DNA of 64,000 nucleotides from Timaviella obliquedivisa GSE-PSE-MK23-08B (GCA_019358855.1 JAHHII010000002.1:374690-438689), one strand, 5' to 3'; numbered from the stretch's first letter, positions 1 to 10,048 are shown. The notes: generated by a model from the sequence alone, not told the origin. Numbers and translations are program-made.

Positions 1-1398
1 GTTGGGCGATCGCCCTTACCTCTGATCACAGCCGAGCATCTTGCCTTTTTGCAATACACCTCCGGCTCTACAGGCATCCCTAAAGGCGTAATGGTCACCC
101 ATGCTTGCATCCGCAGCAATCAAAAAACCTTGGAAATTGCCTTTGGCAGTAACCCGCAAACCATCAGCGTCGGCTGGCTTCCTCTTTTTCATGACATGGG
201 ACTGATTGGCAATATCCTTCAGCCCTTGCACTTGGGCATTCCTAGCATTCTCATGTCTCCCCTTGCTTTTATTCAAAAACCCGTTCGCTGGCTCCAAGCC
301 CTCTCTCATTACCAAGCGACTACCAGCGGTGCCCCCAACTTTGCCTACGATCTTCTCTGCCGTCAAACAACCCCTCAACAGCGGCAAACCCTTGACCTGA
401 GCCATTGGGAAGTCGCCTTCACAGGAGCCGAACCGATCCGCACCCAAACCCTGAGCCAATTTGCCGCGACCTTTGCTCCATGTGGCTTTCGCTCCCGCGC
501 CTTTTATCCTTGCTACGGCATGGCAGAAGCTACCCTCTTGATTACGGGCAGCATCAAAACCGAGCCGCCCACTATCATTGACCTCAACCCAGTTTTCCTG
601 AAAGAGAACCGAGCGATCGAAACCAGTGCCGCCGATCCTGAAAAGCGCTCCATCATTAGCTGTGGTCGCCCTTGGCTAGACACTCAAATCGTCATCGTCG
701 ATCCCCAGGCTCTCAAGCCTTGTCCCTCAGACCAAATTGGAGAAATTTGGGTGACTGGCTCAGGGATTGGCAAAGGCTATTGGAATTTGCCTGAACAAAC
801 TCGGCAAACTTTCCAAGCCACCCTCACCCAATATCCCGATCAAACCTTTCTGCGCACTGGCGACCTCGGCTTTCTCAAAAACCAGGAGCTTTACATCACA
901 GGTCGCCTTAAAGAAATCCTGGTTTTCTGGGGCTTCAATCACTACCCCCAACACATTGAACAAACCGCCGAAAACTGCCATCCGGCTCTCCGTTCCAATG
1001 CCAGCGCTGCTTTTGCTGTACCCGTAGAGGGCGAAGAAAAGCTCGTGATTGCCCTAGAAGTCGATCGCCACTATCGCCACAGCCTAGACGTAGAAACTAC
1101 TGTAGAGGCGATTCGCTGGGCAGTATTTGACCAACACTTTGTTGATGTCTACGCGATCGCCTTCCTCAAACCCGGTAGCCTGCCTAAAACCTCCAGCGGC
1201 AAAATTCAGCGCCAAACCTGTCAAGAAAAGTTTCTCGCCCAGCAGCTAAATTTAGTGGCAGAATGGCGATCGCCCCAACCCCATGACATCACCACCCTGC
1301 TCAAAAAATATCTGACTCCGACTACCCACGTCCGACGTTATCTCTCTCTGCTACGCAGCAAACTTAAAAGAAGTTTATCCCTACTGCTTAAACGATGA
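1..1398 (+). CDS. Fatty acyl-AMP ligase (FAAL), C-terminal part, 5' end outside window
   Basis: The reading frame is open from base 1, so the gene begins upstream of the window. The visible ~465 residues form most of an ANL-superfamily adenylating enzyme: the phosphate-binding motif TSGSTGIPKG near the start, the YGMAEATL motif, the RTGDLGF motif, and a C-terminal subdomain with a lysine in TSSGKIQR. Overall resemblance is to the FAAL group, which activates a fatty acid as acyl-AMP and passes it to an acyl carrier protein or other acceptor rather than to CoA. I infer FAAL from the general sequence pattern and could not check the FAAL-specific insertion by alignment. It overlaps the next gene by 4 bp (ATGA), so the two are translationally coupled. 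The partner acyl carrier, if any, is not in view. Confidence 0.85.
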   Translation, partial: VGRSPLPLITAEHLAFLQYTSGSTGIPKGVMVTHACIRSNQKTLEIAFGSNPQTISVGWLPLFHDMGLIGNILQPLHLGIPSILMSPLAFIQKPVRWLQALSHYQATTSGAPNFAYDLLCRQTTPQQRQTLDLSHWEVAFTGAEPIRTQTLSQFAATFAPCGFRSRAFYPCYGMAEATLLITGSIKTEPPTIIDLNPVFLKENRAIETSAADPEKRSIISCGRPWLDTQIVIVDPQALKPCPSDQIGEIWVTGSGIGKGYWNLPEQTRQTFQATLTQYPDQTFLRTGDLGFLKNQELYITGRLKEILVFWGFNHYPQHIEQTAENCHPALRSNASAAFAVPVEGEEKLVIALEVDRHYRHSLDVETTVEAIRWAVFDQHFVDVYAIAFLKPGSLPKTSSGKIQRQTCQEKFLAQQLNLVAEWRSPQPHDITTLLKKYLTPTTHVRRYLSLLRSKLKRSLSLLLKR

Positions 1399-3020
1399 TT
1401 TGCAAACCCCAAGCTTGGCTCGCTACTTTCATTCTCACTGCTATCATCGCGATCGCTGCTCCTGCTAAAGCCGCCGACCGCATCTATTTCAACTATGGTC
1501 CTTTCGAGTTTTCTGTTGCAGTAGATGACCTCGACCAATTTGCTCAAACGGGCACCATTCCCCCCGATTTGAAGTTCATCCTCAATCGCTTCAGCCCTGA
1601 ACGACAAGACCAAATTAGAACACTCCTTCGCCTTAAAAACGAGGTTAACCCGGTTACTCTCTCCCGTGTCACTTATACTGTCACCGCCGAACGGTTGATT
1701 ACCCGCCTTGGCGACCTAATTCAAACCCGCGATCGCCAGAACGGATTCTATGCTATCCGGGCTGCTCTCCTCCAAGCTGCTGCCGATCCTGAAGGACTCA
1801 GCCTTCTCAACTTCCTCCAAAAATTTCCGACTGATCTCCGCCTAAATCTTACAGGCACCCTAAAATTTGTCAACCAACTCAAAACAACAATTCAAGAAAC
1901 CGATACTTTTGTTGCAGATTTAGAAAAAGAAACCACAAAAATTGCTCAGTCTAACCCTCCAGTAGATCCAACTCAAATACCTGATTTACGACAGCCTGGA
2001 AAACTTGCGGTAGTCACGCAAGCGTTAAGCTTAAAAGATGAAAAACGCGCGCTGCCTCGCAGATACCCCGAAGGTCGCCCCCTCACGATCGATCTTTATC
2101 GTCCCAACACTTCAAACCCGACTCCCGTTATTTTCATTTCCGGCGGCTTAGGTGGCGAACGTAGCCACTTCAAAGACCTGGCTCGACACCTAGCATCCCA
2201 GGGCTTCACAGCCATAGTTCTCGATCATCCCGGCAGCAACGCCCAGCGTCAGAGAGATTTCTTCAAAGGACTCTATAGCGAAAACTTTGACAGCCAAGAC
2301 TTTATCGATCGCCCCCTAGATATTTCCTTTGTGCTAGATGAACTCACCCGCCGTAATGCCAACGAATTTAACAATCAACTCAACCTGCACCAAGTGGGAA
2401 TGTTTGGCTATTCCTTAGGCGGCACCGCAGCCCTTGCTTTAGCAGGTGCAACGATCAACTTTAATCAGCTAGAACAGGACTGTGGTAATCAAATTAACAT
2501 TATCAACATTGCTGTTCTCTACCAATGTCGTGCCCTAGAACTTCCTCGTGACAAGTATCAGTTAAAGGACGATCGCATCAAAGCCATATTTTTATTCGTT
2601 CCATCTAGCAAACATCTCTACGGTAGCCAGGGCATTAACCAGGTTCGTATTCCTGTTTTCTGGCAAGCCACGAACGAAGATATCGTTACGCCTCTCCTGC
2701 TTGAACAAGTTCCTATGTTTAATGCGTTACCATCTCCTAAGAAGTACCTGGCAGTATCCCAAAAGCTGCCCCATACCCGTGTTATTTTACAGTTACTCGA
2801 TCGCGTTACAGGCACTAACCGTGCCATGCTTTCTGATGAACTTTTTAATGTTACGCAAAATTATCTAAAAACATTCAACACAGCATTCTTTAAAACGTTT
2901 ATTAGTCAGGATAAAACCTATCAAACCTATCTCACTGCATCTTACGCAAAAGCCTTTGCTCAGCAACCCTACAGTCTCACTTTAATTGAATCAGGGCAAC
3001 ACCTCGTGAATAGAAATTAG
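1395..3020 (+). CDS. Secreted alpha/beta hydrolase with N-terminal DUF1400 domain
   Basis: This 541-residue protein has an N-terminal signal peptide (hydrophobic stretch about residues 9-23, ending in APAKA). A cyanobacteria-typical DUF1400 region of about 110 residues follows (starting ADRIYFNYGPFEFS). The C-terminal half is an alpha/beta hydrolase with an HPGSN stretch and the nucleophile elbow GYSLGG, placing the likely catalytic serine at residue 340. The family resembles platelet-activating-factor acetylhydrolase-like esterases, and the substrate is unknown. The gene overlaps the upstream fatty acyl-AMP ligase by 4 bp and ends just before pabB. Coupling to an acyl-activating enzyme suggests an acyl ester or lipid substrate, which is inference. 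The signal peptide indicates action in the periplasm or outside the cell. Confidence 0.85.
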   Translation: MICKPQAWLATFILTAIIAIAAPAKAADRIYFNYGPFEFSVAVDDLDQFAQTGTIPPDLKFILNRFSPERQDQIRTLLRLKNEVNPVTLSRVTYTVTAERLITRLGDLIQTRDRQNGFYAIRAALLQAAADPEGLSLLNFLQKFPTDLRLNLTGTLKFVNQLKTTIQETDTFVADLEKETTKIAQSNPPVDPTQIPDLRQPGKLAVVTQALSLKDEKRALPRRYPEGRPLTIDLYRPNTSNPTPVIFISGGLGGERSHFKDLARHLASQGFTAIVLDHPGSNAQRQRDFFKGLYSENFDSQDFIDRPLDISFVLDELTRRNANEFNNQLNLHQVGMFGYSLGGTAALALAGATINFNQLEQDCGNQINIINIAVLYQCRALELPRDKYQLKDDRIKAIFLFVPSSKHLYGSQGINQVRIPVFWQATNEDIVTPLLLEQVPMFNALPSPKKYLAVSQKLPHTRVILQLLDRVTGTNRAMLSDELFNVTQNYLKTFNTAFFKTFISQDKTYQTYLTASYAKAFAQQPYSLTLIESGQHLVNRN

Positions 3021-3021
3021 C

Positions 3022-4758
3022 ATGGCATCCACTGCACCTACCGTTATCATCCACGACGTTCAAAGCCAGACTTGGCTTGATTTCCACGATCCTGTAACCA
3101 TCCTCGTAGCCCACACGCCCGACCAAGTTCTGTCCCTCTTAGAAACGCTTCAACAACAAATCGATCAACACCATTTGTACGCCGCAGGTTTTCTAAGCTA
3201 CGAAGCTTCTCTCGCGTTTGATCCTGCCTTTACGGTCAAACCGACTCTGTTTCCCCTAGCCTGGTTTGGACTTTATTCCAAACCCGAAGTCATTAACCTG
3301 CCTCCACTCTCCTTGTCCCAACCCCTGAACTGGATACCCGACATCACCCGAGCTCAATATGACGAAGCCTTTAACCAGGTCAAACACTACATTTGCCAAG
3401 GTCTTACCTATCAAGTCAACTTATCTTTTCGCCTCAACGCTCAGTTTCCACAATCCCCTTGGCACTACTTCAACCAGCTTGCTCAAAACGCCCAATATGG
3501 AGCTTTTATTGAAACCCCAGACTGGGCAATTTGCTGTGCCTCGCCAGAACTCTTTTTTCGCCAAAACCACCACGAAATTCATTGCCGACCCATGAAAGGT
3601 ACTGTTCCACGCGGGTTGACCCATAAGGGCGATCGCCTCCTCGCTCAATGGCTGCAAAACTCCAAAAAAAACCAGGCTGAAAATATCATGATTGTAGACA
3701 TGATTCGCAACGATCTAGGACGCATCGCGCAGGTAGGCACCGTCAAAGTCAATAGCCTCTTCAACATTGAGCAGTATCCTACCCTTTGGCAAATGACATC
3801 CTCGGTTCAATGCCATACCCAAACCACTCTCAGTGAAATCTTTCAAGCTCTCTTCCCCTGTGCTTCTATTACAGGCGCACCTAAACGGCAAACGATGAAA
3901 ATTATTGCAGAATTAGAAAATACGCCCCGCAAAATATACACGGGCACTATCGGGTTTATTACGCCTGATAGAACGTCGCAATTCAATGTTGCCATCCGCA
4001 CCGTTCTCATTAATAAGAACGACCAAACCGCAGAATATGGAGTGGGCGGTGGCATCGTTTGGGACTCTCAAGCAGGAGAAGAATTTGAAGAATGTCGCAC
4101 AAAAGCCAAAATTCTGACTGCCCAGCCACCCGAATTTTCACTGCTAGAAACGCTGCTCTGGACACCTGAAAAAGACTATTTTTTACTAAATTTGCACCTT
4201 GAAAGACTCATCGCATCAGCCGAGTACTTTGCCTTTCCAACTGATCAATCAACGGTACAAAATTACCTCAAAGCGATCGCCCTTACCTTTCCACCGCATC
4301 CTCAAAAAGTCCGTCTGCTTCTCTCCAGCCAAGGTACTTTAACCCACGAATCCAGTCTACTTGTTCAAACTCACACGCCCTTACGAGTTTGCCTTGCACC
4401 CTCTCCAGTAAAATCTAGCCACGTTTTCCTTTACCACAAAACTAGCGATCGCCAAATTTACGCGCAAGCACAACAGCAATGCCCTGGTTACGACGACGTT
4501 ATTTTATGGAATGAAAACGGAGAACTCACCGAATTTTGTACTGGAAATCTGGTCGTTGAACTGGACGGACAATGGTACACGCCGCCGATTGAGTGTGGAT
4601 TATTGCCAGGAACGTATCGGGCTTGGCTTTTAGAGCAAGGAATGATTCAAGAGCGGATCATTCGGGTTAAAGAATTAGCAAATTGTGCACATGTTTTCTT
4701 AGTAAACTCAGTGCGGCAGAAACGAGAAGCGATCATTGATCCACCTTTCAGCATTTAA
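3022..4758 (+). CDS. pabB: Aminodeoxychorismate synthase component I fused to 4-amino-4-deoxychorismate lyase (PabB-PabC)
   Basis: The 578-residue fusion serves p-aminobenzoate and folate synthesis. Residues ~1-365 are a chorismate-utilising PabB domain (motifs RPMKGTVPRG, IVDMIRNDLGR, ITGAPKRQTM and GGGIVWDS). Residues ~370-578 are a class IV aminotransferase-fold PabC domain with the probable PLP lysine at K473 (YHKTSDRQ) and the cofactor-binding TEFCTGNLV stretch. PabB forms aminodeoxychorismate using ammonia from a separate PabA glutaminase, which is not in the window. PabC releases pyruvate to give p-aminobenzoate. PabBC fusions occur in many bacteria. The start codon follows the hydrolase stop after 1 nt, so the gene is probably read with the two genes upstream. 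Confidence 0.93.
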   Translation: MASTAPTVIIHDVQSQTWLDFHDPVTILVAHTPDQVLSLLETLQQQIDQHHLYAAGFLSYEASLAFDPAFTVKPTLFPLAWFGLYSKPEVINLPPLSLSQPLNWIPDITRAQYDEAFNQVKHYICQGLTYQVNLSFRLNAQFPQSPWHYFNQLAQNAQYGAFIETPDWAICCASPELFFRQNHHEIHCRPMKGTVPRGLTHKGDRLLAQWLQNSKKNQAENIMIVDMIRNDLGRIAQVGTVKVNSLFNIEQYPTLWQMTSSVQCHTQTTLSEIFQALFPCASITGAPKRQTMKIIAELENTPRKIYTGTIGFITPDRTSQFNVAIRTVLINKNDQTAEYGVGGGIVWDSQAGEEFEECRTKAKILTAQPPEFSLLETLLWTPEKDYFLLNLHLERLIASAEYFAFPTDQSTVQNYLKAIALTFPPHPQKVRLLLSSQGTLTHESSLLVQTHTPLRVCLAPSPVKSSHVFLYHKTSDRQIYAQAQQQCPGYDDVILWNENGELTEFCTGNLVVELDGQWYTPPIECGLLPGTYRAWLLEQGMIQERIIRVKELANCAHVFLVNSVRQKREAIIDPPFSI

Positions 4759-4832
4759 CATTACTCGTCATGAGTGTTTAGTCGTAAAATAGATATACTG
4801 CTTAGAATTAGCTCAAAATTACGATCGCCCCT

Positions 4833-6317
4833 ATGACTGCTGCAACCCCCGTCAAAACCCAGTACGAGGCAATTATTGGTCTAGAAACCCATTGCCAACT
4901 CAGTACCGAAACCAAAATCTTTTCCACCAGTTCGGCTCAGTTTGGCGCTGACCCCAACACTAACATCGATCCGGTGTGTATGGGGCTACCAGGGACGCTG
5001 CCTGTGTTGAATCAAAAGGTGTTGGAGTATGCAGTTAAGGCAGGACTGGCGTTGAATGCTCAGATTGCGCCCTACAGCAAGTTCGATCGCAAACAATATT
5101 TTTACCCCGACCTGCCCAAAAACTATCAAATTTCGCAGTACGACTTGCCGATCGCTGAGCATGGTTGGCTAGAGATTGAGCTAGTGGATGCAGACGGGAG
5201 TTCACGTCGTAAGCGCATTGGGGTGACGCGGCTGCACATGGAAGAAGACGCAGGAAAACTGGTGCATGGTGGCAGCGATCGCCTGGCTGGCTCAACGTAT
5301 TCTTTAGTGGATTACAATCGCGCGGGTGTTCCTTTAGTAGAAATTGTCTCCGAACCTGATTTGCGATCGGGGCAGGAAGCCGCAGAATATGCTCAAGAGA
5401 TGCGTCGAATTATGCGTTATTTAGGCGTAAGCGATGGCAACATGCAAGAAGGTTCGCTGCGCTGTGATGTCAATATTTCGGTGCGCCCAGTGGGGACTGA
5501 GAAATTTGGCACCAAGGTCGAAATTAAGAATATGAACTCGTTTAATGCCATTCATCGGGCGATCGATTATGAAATTGAGCGGCAAATTGAAGCGATCGCC
5601 GCAGGCGAAAAAATCGTTCAAGAAACTCGTCTGTGGGATGAAAGCTCACAGCGGACGTTCAGTATGCGAGTCAAGGAAGGCTCCAGCGACTATCGCTACT
5701 TTCCCGAACCAGATTTGGGGCCCATTGAAGTTACTCCAGAACAGTTGACGCGCTGGAAGGCTGATTTACCAGAACTGCCCGCAACTAAACGCCGTCGCTA
5801 TGAAACAGAGATGGGTTTGTCGGCTTATGATGCGCGGGTGATGACGGATGACCGAGCAATGGCAGAATATTTTGAGGCGACCGTTGCTGCTGGGGCTGGG
5901 GCGAAGCTGGCGGCGAACTGGATTATGGGTGATATCAGTGCCTATCTTAACAATGAAAAGCTAACCATTGGGGCGATCGCGCTTAAGCCTGAGATGCTGG
6001 CAGAGATGGTTGGGTTAATTGAATCGAACACGATTAGTAACAAGATTGGTAAGGATATTTTACCGGAGTTGTTAACGAAGGGCGGATCGGCAAAAGCGTT
6101 AGTAGAAAGTAAAGGTTTAGTTCAAGTCTCTGATCCAACAGTGATTGAAGAGGCGATCGACAAAGTGTTAGCGGCTCACCCAGATGAGTTGGAAAAGTAT
6201 AGAGGTGGGAAGAAAAACATGGCAGGCTTCTTTGTGGGACAAGTCATGAAGCAAACGGGCGGAAAGGCAGACCCGAAGCTAACCAATCAGTTGTTGATGA
6301 AAAAGCTGGAAGGTTAA
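4833..6317 (+). CDS. gatB: Aspartyl/glutamyl-tRNA(Asn/Gln) amidotransferase subunit B
   Basis: This 494-residue protein is a full-length GatB, the subunit of the GatCAB complex that phosphorylates and amidates Glu-tRNA(Gln) (and Asp-tRNA(Asn) where used). Cyanobacteria lack GlnRS, so this is essential in translation. Characteristic stretches are [13 protein letters not shown] near the N-terminus, [19 protein letters not shown], and [19 protein letters not shown]. The C-terminal YqeY-like tail contains [17 protein letters not shown]. It has its own 74-bp upstream gap containing an AT-rich TAAAATAGATATACT stretch that could hold a -10 element. It is not obviously coupled to pabB. Nothing unusual was seen. 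Confidence 0.97.
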   Translation: MTAATPVKTQYEAIIGLETHCQLSTETKIFSTSSAQFGADPNTNIDPVCMGLPGTLPVLNQKVLEYAVKAGLALNAQIAPYSKFDRKQYFYPDLPKNYQISQYDLPIAEHGWLEIELVDADGSSRRKRIGVTRLHMEEDAGKLVHGGSDRLAGSTYSLVDYNRAGVPLVEIVSEPDLRSGQEAAEYAQEMRRIMRYLGVSDGNMQEGSLRCDVNISVRPVGTEKFGTKVEIKNMNSFNAIHRAIDYEIERQIEAIAAGEKIVQETRLWDESSQRTFSMRVKEGSSDYRYFPEPDLGPIEVTPEQLTRWKADLPELPATKRRRYETEMGLSAYDARVMTDDRAMAEYFEATVAAGAGAKLAANWIMGDISAYLNNEKLTIGAIALKPEMLAEMVGLIESNTISNKIGKDILPELLTKGGSAKALVESKGLVQVSDPTVIEEAIDKVLAAHPDELEKYRGGKKNMAGFFVGQVMKQTGGKADPKLTNQLLMKKLEG

Positions 6318-6357
6318 TTCTTTTGAATTGAATCTAGATGCTAGATCATTAATGGGG

Positions 6358-6434
6358 CGATCGCGGCTTTGAGTAGATTCATACTTCTACTCAGCAATGC
6401 CCACAGCGACTCATTTATTTAAAGGCTGCGATCG
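6358..6434. terminator. Inverted repeats between convergent genes (possible bidirectional terminator)
   Basis: The gap between convergent gatB and the minus-strand ATPase gene contains a 7-bp hairpin (GAGTAGA at 6371-6377 with TCTACTC at 6386-6392). It is nested inside a larger imperfect inverted repeat made of GCGATCGC-GGCTTT (6358-6371) and AAAGGCT-GCGATCGC (6420-6434). No strong T-tract follows either arm. The position suggests a shared transcript end, but two HIP1 octamers facing each other would also produce the outer arms. Confidence 0.4.
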
Positions 6435-6435
6435 C

Positions 6436-7977
6436 TCACTGATAGGCAAGTTCTTTGAACTCATCATGTTCAGGAAAAGGATAAACCCGCAAATTCTGAC
6501 TAAGATTAATATTAAGCCGCTGATAAAACATTGGATGAACCACACAATAATCCGTTACCATCAGCGGTAATCTTGCTTTTGAACTATATTCAAAGTCTGC
6601 TTCCACAAAACCTGATTTTTGATCAATTCGTCGCGTTCGCCCAATGATGCCAAGCTCGGCGATGAGTTGCCGAAACGCCAGAGGAGAATATTCACCAGAC
6701 GGCCATTCCGATGCAGTCAGCGGCGCTCTTTTATCTAGTTCATTCCCTTTAAAGATCATCGGCAAACCCGAGAGCGCTTCTACAATTCTACCAACTTTAG
6801 GATAAACAGAACTATAGGAGTTAAGTACCTCTTCTGCCAGGGCATACTGACCTTCTGCAACTGCTTTGACAATCATTTTGGGGTGAAAAAGAGGAAATGT
6901 TTTCTCTTGAAACGCTCGATCTGCGATCTTGTTACAAAGCACGATTAGTTGCCGAGGACGCATTTGTGTATGCCGCAACACGTAAGGAAAAGACAGTTCA
7001 GATAGTCCTCTGTCATTCTGCAAGCTGTTGCCAAAATAGGGATTCCACATCTTCTCACGGACTTCGTTGTAGTCATCCCATTTAATATTGGCAGACTCTT
7101 TAGAAAGCTGACCCACCGCCTGTAAATAGTGATGAAATCGCCAGCTAATGAGTCGCATCAAGTCTCTAGGTCGCCAGTGCAAGTAAATTTCATGCCGAAT
7201 GAATTTCAGCGTATTAAGAATGACTTCTTCTTTCAGGTAGGGAAAAACTTCAGCCATCAAAAAGATCTTTAAATGAACTCCATTTCTAGCGTGATCTCGA
7301 TTAAACTCGGAACCGCACTGAATCAGCGCTGCGATCGTTCGCATCATGATGTCATCATGGATGGCATAATTTTCTAACGTATCGATCGCCACAATAATTG
7401 GTTTTTTGCACGCCAGTTCCAGTACGGCTGCTTTACCTGCGGCAATTCTCTCATCTGAAAGAATGGCTTCTAATTCACTCAATAAATCGCCTTCGGTTTC
7501 TAAAAAGTGATTGACTAAAGCGCTAAGCGTATGGCGAATGAAGTTAGAAACTTTGCCATTTTCGTCACCAAAAATACAGGCAGCCCGAATCCGAATATCT
7601 TGATCTTTTAGCTCTCTAAAGATAATTAACCAAATTAGAAAATTCCATATTTTTGCAATTTTAGGAATCGCCACTTCCCGAGACTGCATTGTTAGTTTGG
7701 AAACTTTTTCCAGCACTTGGTCAAAGGCTACAGGCTCATCTACATCGATCGCGATCGTATTACGAAGCTGCTTTTGGAAGGAGAAGAATTGAGCCAGGGC
7801 AGTTTTTCCCGATCCTCGTCTGCCCACAATAAGAAACACGTTTGGATCGAGCGATAAGCTGTTGAATCGGGTTTCGTAAAAGAAATATTCGCTGTACTCT
7901 TGCTTGAGGAGCTTCACTTCAGATTCACAGTCTGCCTCTCCAAAAGGACTGACTTGCTTAGCAGTTTCCTGATCCAC
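6436..7977 (-). CDS. P-loop ATPase of the Sll1717 family
   Basis: This 513-residue protein has a Walker A motif GRRGSGKT at residues 52-59 and a Walker B-like IIVAIDTLEN stretch. The layout matches cyanobacterial 'P-loop ATPase, Sll1717 family' proteins, which resemble STAND/KAP-type signalling or defence ATPases. The role is not established. The start is a GTG preceded by GAGGAGAA, a good ribosome binding site. The gene stands alone, convergent with gatB and divergent from nirA. No membrane segment is evident. A housekeeping or a conflict-related role would both fit. Confidence 0.8.
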   Translation of the reverse strand: MDQETAKQVSPFGEADCESEVKLLKQEYSEYFFYETRFNSLSLDPNVFLIVGRRGSGKTALAQFFSFQKQLRNTIAIDVDEPVAFDQVLEKVSKLTMQSREVAIPKIAKIWNFLIWLIIFRELKDQDIRIRAACIFGDENGKVSNFIRHTLSALVNHFLETEGDLLSELEAILSDERIAAGKAAVLELACKKPIIVAIDTLENYAIHDDIMMRTIAALIQCGSEFNRDHARNGVHLKIFLMAEVFPYLKEEVILNTLKFIRHEIYLHWRPRDLMRLISWRFHHYLQAVGQLSKESANIKWDDYNEVREKMWNPYFGNSLQNDRGLSELSFPYVLRHTQMRPRQLIVLCNKIADRAFQEKTFPLFHPKMIVKAVAEGQYALAEEVLNSYSSVYPKVGRIVEALSGLPMIFKGNELDKRAPLTASEWPSGEYSPLAFRQLIAELGIIGRTRRIDQKSGFVEADFEYSSKARLPLMVTDYCVVHPMFYQRLNINLSQNLRVYPFPEHDEFKELAYQ

Positions 7978-8435
7978 CTGGGTTCTCCTCTATCTTCAAG
8001 ACGGGGGCTATCTGTTCACATCATACGGGAGCCGAATTAACTGTGTAATTCTCCTTGTAAATATTTTATTCTATTCAGTTGTTTTAGAACCCATCCGAAT
8101 TGTTTACAAAGCAGGTTTTATAAATTCTCCAACTCATCAAGCCCACTAATTCTCTATTCATTGATTAGAAAGAGTCATCTTATACCAATGCAATAGGGCG
8201 ATTGCAGTAAGATGCGCTTCTATAATTCGCGATCAACAGCAACCCCTTACGGGTATCTCAAACGGCACAACAGCTTCAAAAACTCTAGCCAATGCAAAAG
8301 ACGCATAGAAATCTCGCAGATCCTTCATAATTTGCAAGATTTTGTAACAGAAGTCACGAAACTAGAGGTTGATTCACCCTACCTTAGCTTTCAGTGGTTC
8401 CAATTCGGTTGGGTTCGTCCCAAATCAATAAACCC
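7978..8435. other. Divergent intergenic region upstream of nirA
   Basis: This 458-bp spacer lies between the minus-strand ATPase gene and nirA. Apart from the NtcA-type promoter at 8344-8385 I see no supported gene. A short open frame at 8212-8448 that runs into nirA lacks recognisable protein features. The AT-rich section 8035-8170 probably holds the promoter for the minus-strand ATPase. Confidence 0.6.
8344..8385 (+). promoter_or_regulatory. NtcA-activated promoter of the nitrate operon
   Basis: GTAACAGAAGTCAC at 8344-8357 fits the NtcA box GTA-N8-TAC with one mismatch in the right half (CAC). Exactly 22 nt further lies TACCTT (8380-8385), matching the TAN3T -10 element. The GTA-N8-TAC-N22-TAN3T arrangement is the established architecture of NtcA-activated cyanobacterial promoters, in which NtcA replaces the -35 contact. 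The expected transcription start is about 8392, some 45 nt before the nirA start. This implies activation of the whole operon when combined nitrogen is limiting. Confidence 0.8.
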
Positions 8436-9995
8436 ATGGTTACTATGATGACTGAGCAAGCGCCTAGCTTAAACAAGTTTGAAAAACTCAAGGTCGAAAA
8501 AGACGGTTTGGCAGTCAAGGCAGATTTAGAAAGCTTTGCCCAAGTCGGCTGGGAAGCAATGGATGAAACCGATCGGGATCACCGCCTCAAGTGGTTAGGT
8601 ATCTTTTTTCGCCCAGTGACTCCGGGCAAGTTCATGATGCGGCTGCGCTTGCCCAGCGGCATCATCAGCAGTGTTCAAATGCGAGTCCTCGCCGAAATTG
8701 TTCAGCGCTATGGAGAAGATGGCAATGCCGATATTACTACACGGCAAAACTTACAGCTTCGAGGCATTCGGATTGAAGATTTACCTGATATTTTTCAGCG
8801 GCTCGCCAGCGTTGAAATGACCAGCGTGCAATCAGGCATGGACAATGTACGAAATATCACAGCGTCTCCGGTGGCAGGGTTAGATGGCGATGAATTAATT
8901 GATGTGAGAGACTTGGTGCAACAAGTCCAGGACATGATTACGAACAGTGGACAGGGAAATCCTGAGTTTACGAATCTGCCCCGCAAATTTAACATTGCGA
9001 TCGAAGGCGGACGCGACAATTCAATTCATGCAGAAATTAATGATATTGCTTTCGTTCCAGCATTTCAAGACGTTGAAGGCGAGTCTCAACTAGGCTTTAA
9101 TGTCGTTGTGGGCGGGTTCTTCTCTGCAAAGCGTTGTGAAGCCGCAATTCCGCTGAACGTCTGGGTCTTGCCTGGTGAGGTCGTCGCTCTCTGTCGCACC
9201 ATTCTGGAAGTATACCGCGACCATGGACTGCGTGCAAATCGCCAGAAGTCACGGCTAATGTGGCTCATTGATGAATGGGGTCTAGAACGGTTTCGATCGG
9301 CTGTTGAGCAACAGATCGGACACACGCTTCACTTTGCTGCCGCGAAAGATGAAATTGACTGGGAGAAAAGAGATCACATTGGCATATATCCGCAGAAGCA
9401 ACCCGGCTTGAACTACGTCGGAATATTAATTCCTGTAGGGCGTTTATACGCCTCTGACCTGTTTGAACTGGCGCGAATCGCTGAAGTTTATGGTAGCAGC
9501 GAGCTTCGGCTAACCATTGAACAGAATGTGATTATTCCCAACATCCCTAACACTCGGCTAGAAGCATTTTTGCAAGAGCCTGTGTTGGAAAAGTTTGCAG
9601 TTAACCCCAGTCCACTGATGCGATCGCTCGTATCCTGTACTGGGTCACAGTTCTGCAATTTTGCCCTAATTGAAACCAAAAATCGGGCACTGGCAATGAT
9701 CAAAGAATTGGAAACAGAAATAGAAGCTCCCCAACCCGTGAGAATTCACTGGACGGGCTGCCCTAATTCTTGTGGTCAGCCGCAGGTTGCCGACATTGGT
9801 TTAATGGGTACCAAAGTCCGTAAAGATGGCAAGACGGTCGAAGGAGTAGACATCTACATGGGCGGCAAAGTGGGCAAAGATGCTCATTTGGGTGCTTGCG
9901 TCACTAAGGGAATTCCCTGCGACGATTTGAAGCCCGTCTTGCACAATTTGCTCATCGAGCATTTCGGTGCCCGTAGCAAAGCGGTTGTAGCCTAA
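8436..9995 (+). CDS. nirA: Ferredoxin-nitrite reductase
   Basis: The enzyme reduces nitrite to ammonium with six electrons from ferredoxin, using siroheme and a [4Fe-4S] cluster. Two duplicated NirA/SiR ferredoxin-like and siroheme-binding halves are evident. The cluster and siroheme ligands sit in CTGSQFC (C401, C407) and GCPNSCG (C442, C446). I chose the ATG at 8436 (MVTMMTEQ). The ATG at 8445 would also fit the family, whereas the longer upstream extension does not. It is first in an operon with the nitrate transporter and nitrate reductase, 54 bp ahead of nrtA, under the NtcA-type promoter at 8344-8385. Confidence 0.97.
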   Translation: MVTMMTEQAPSLNKFEKLKVEKDGLAVKADLESFAQVGWEAMDETDRDHRLKWLGIFFRPVTPGKFMMRLRLPSGIISSVQMRVLAEIVQRYGEDGNADITTRQNLQLRGIRIEDLPDIFQRLASVEMTSVQSGMDNVRNITASPVAGLDGDELIDVRDLVQQVQDMITNSGQGNPEFTNLPRKFNIAIEGGRDNSIHAEINDIAFVPAFQDVEGESQLGFNVVVGGFFSAKRCEAAIPLNVWVLPGEVVALCRTILEVYRDHGLRANRQKSRLMWLIDEWGLERFRSAVEQQIGHTLHFAAAKDEIDWEKRDHIGIYPQKQPGLNYVGILIPVGRLYASDLFELARIAEVYGSSELRLTIEQNVIIPNIPNTRLEAFLQEPVLEKFAVNPSPLMRSLVSCTGSQFCNFALIETKNRALAMIKELETEIEAPQPVRIHWTGCPNSCGQPQVADIGLMGTKVRKDGKTVEGVDIYMGGKVGKDAHLGACVTKGIPCDDLKPVLHNLLIEHFGARSKAVVA

Positions 9996-10048
9996 TCGTT
10001 CCTCATTACACAAACTGCTCTCTCAAACTGAAATTTCACCAGGTAAAT

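Noticed and set aside
8391-8404. Minus-strand ATTGGAAC near nirA
   Set aside because: Only a short match, no hairpin and no spacer-like context.
8212-8448. 78-residue frame before nirA
   Set aside because: It overlaps the NtcA promoter and the nirA start and has no protein features.
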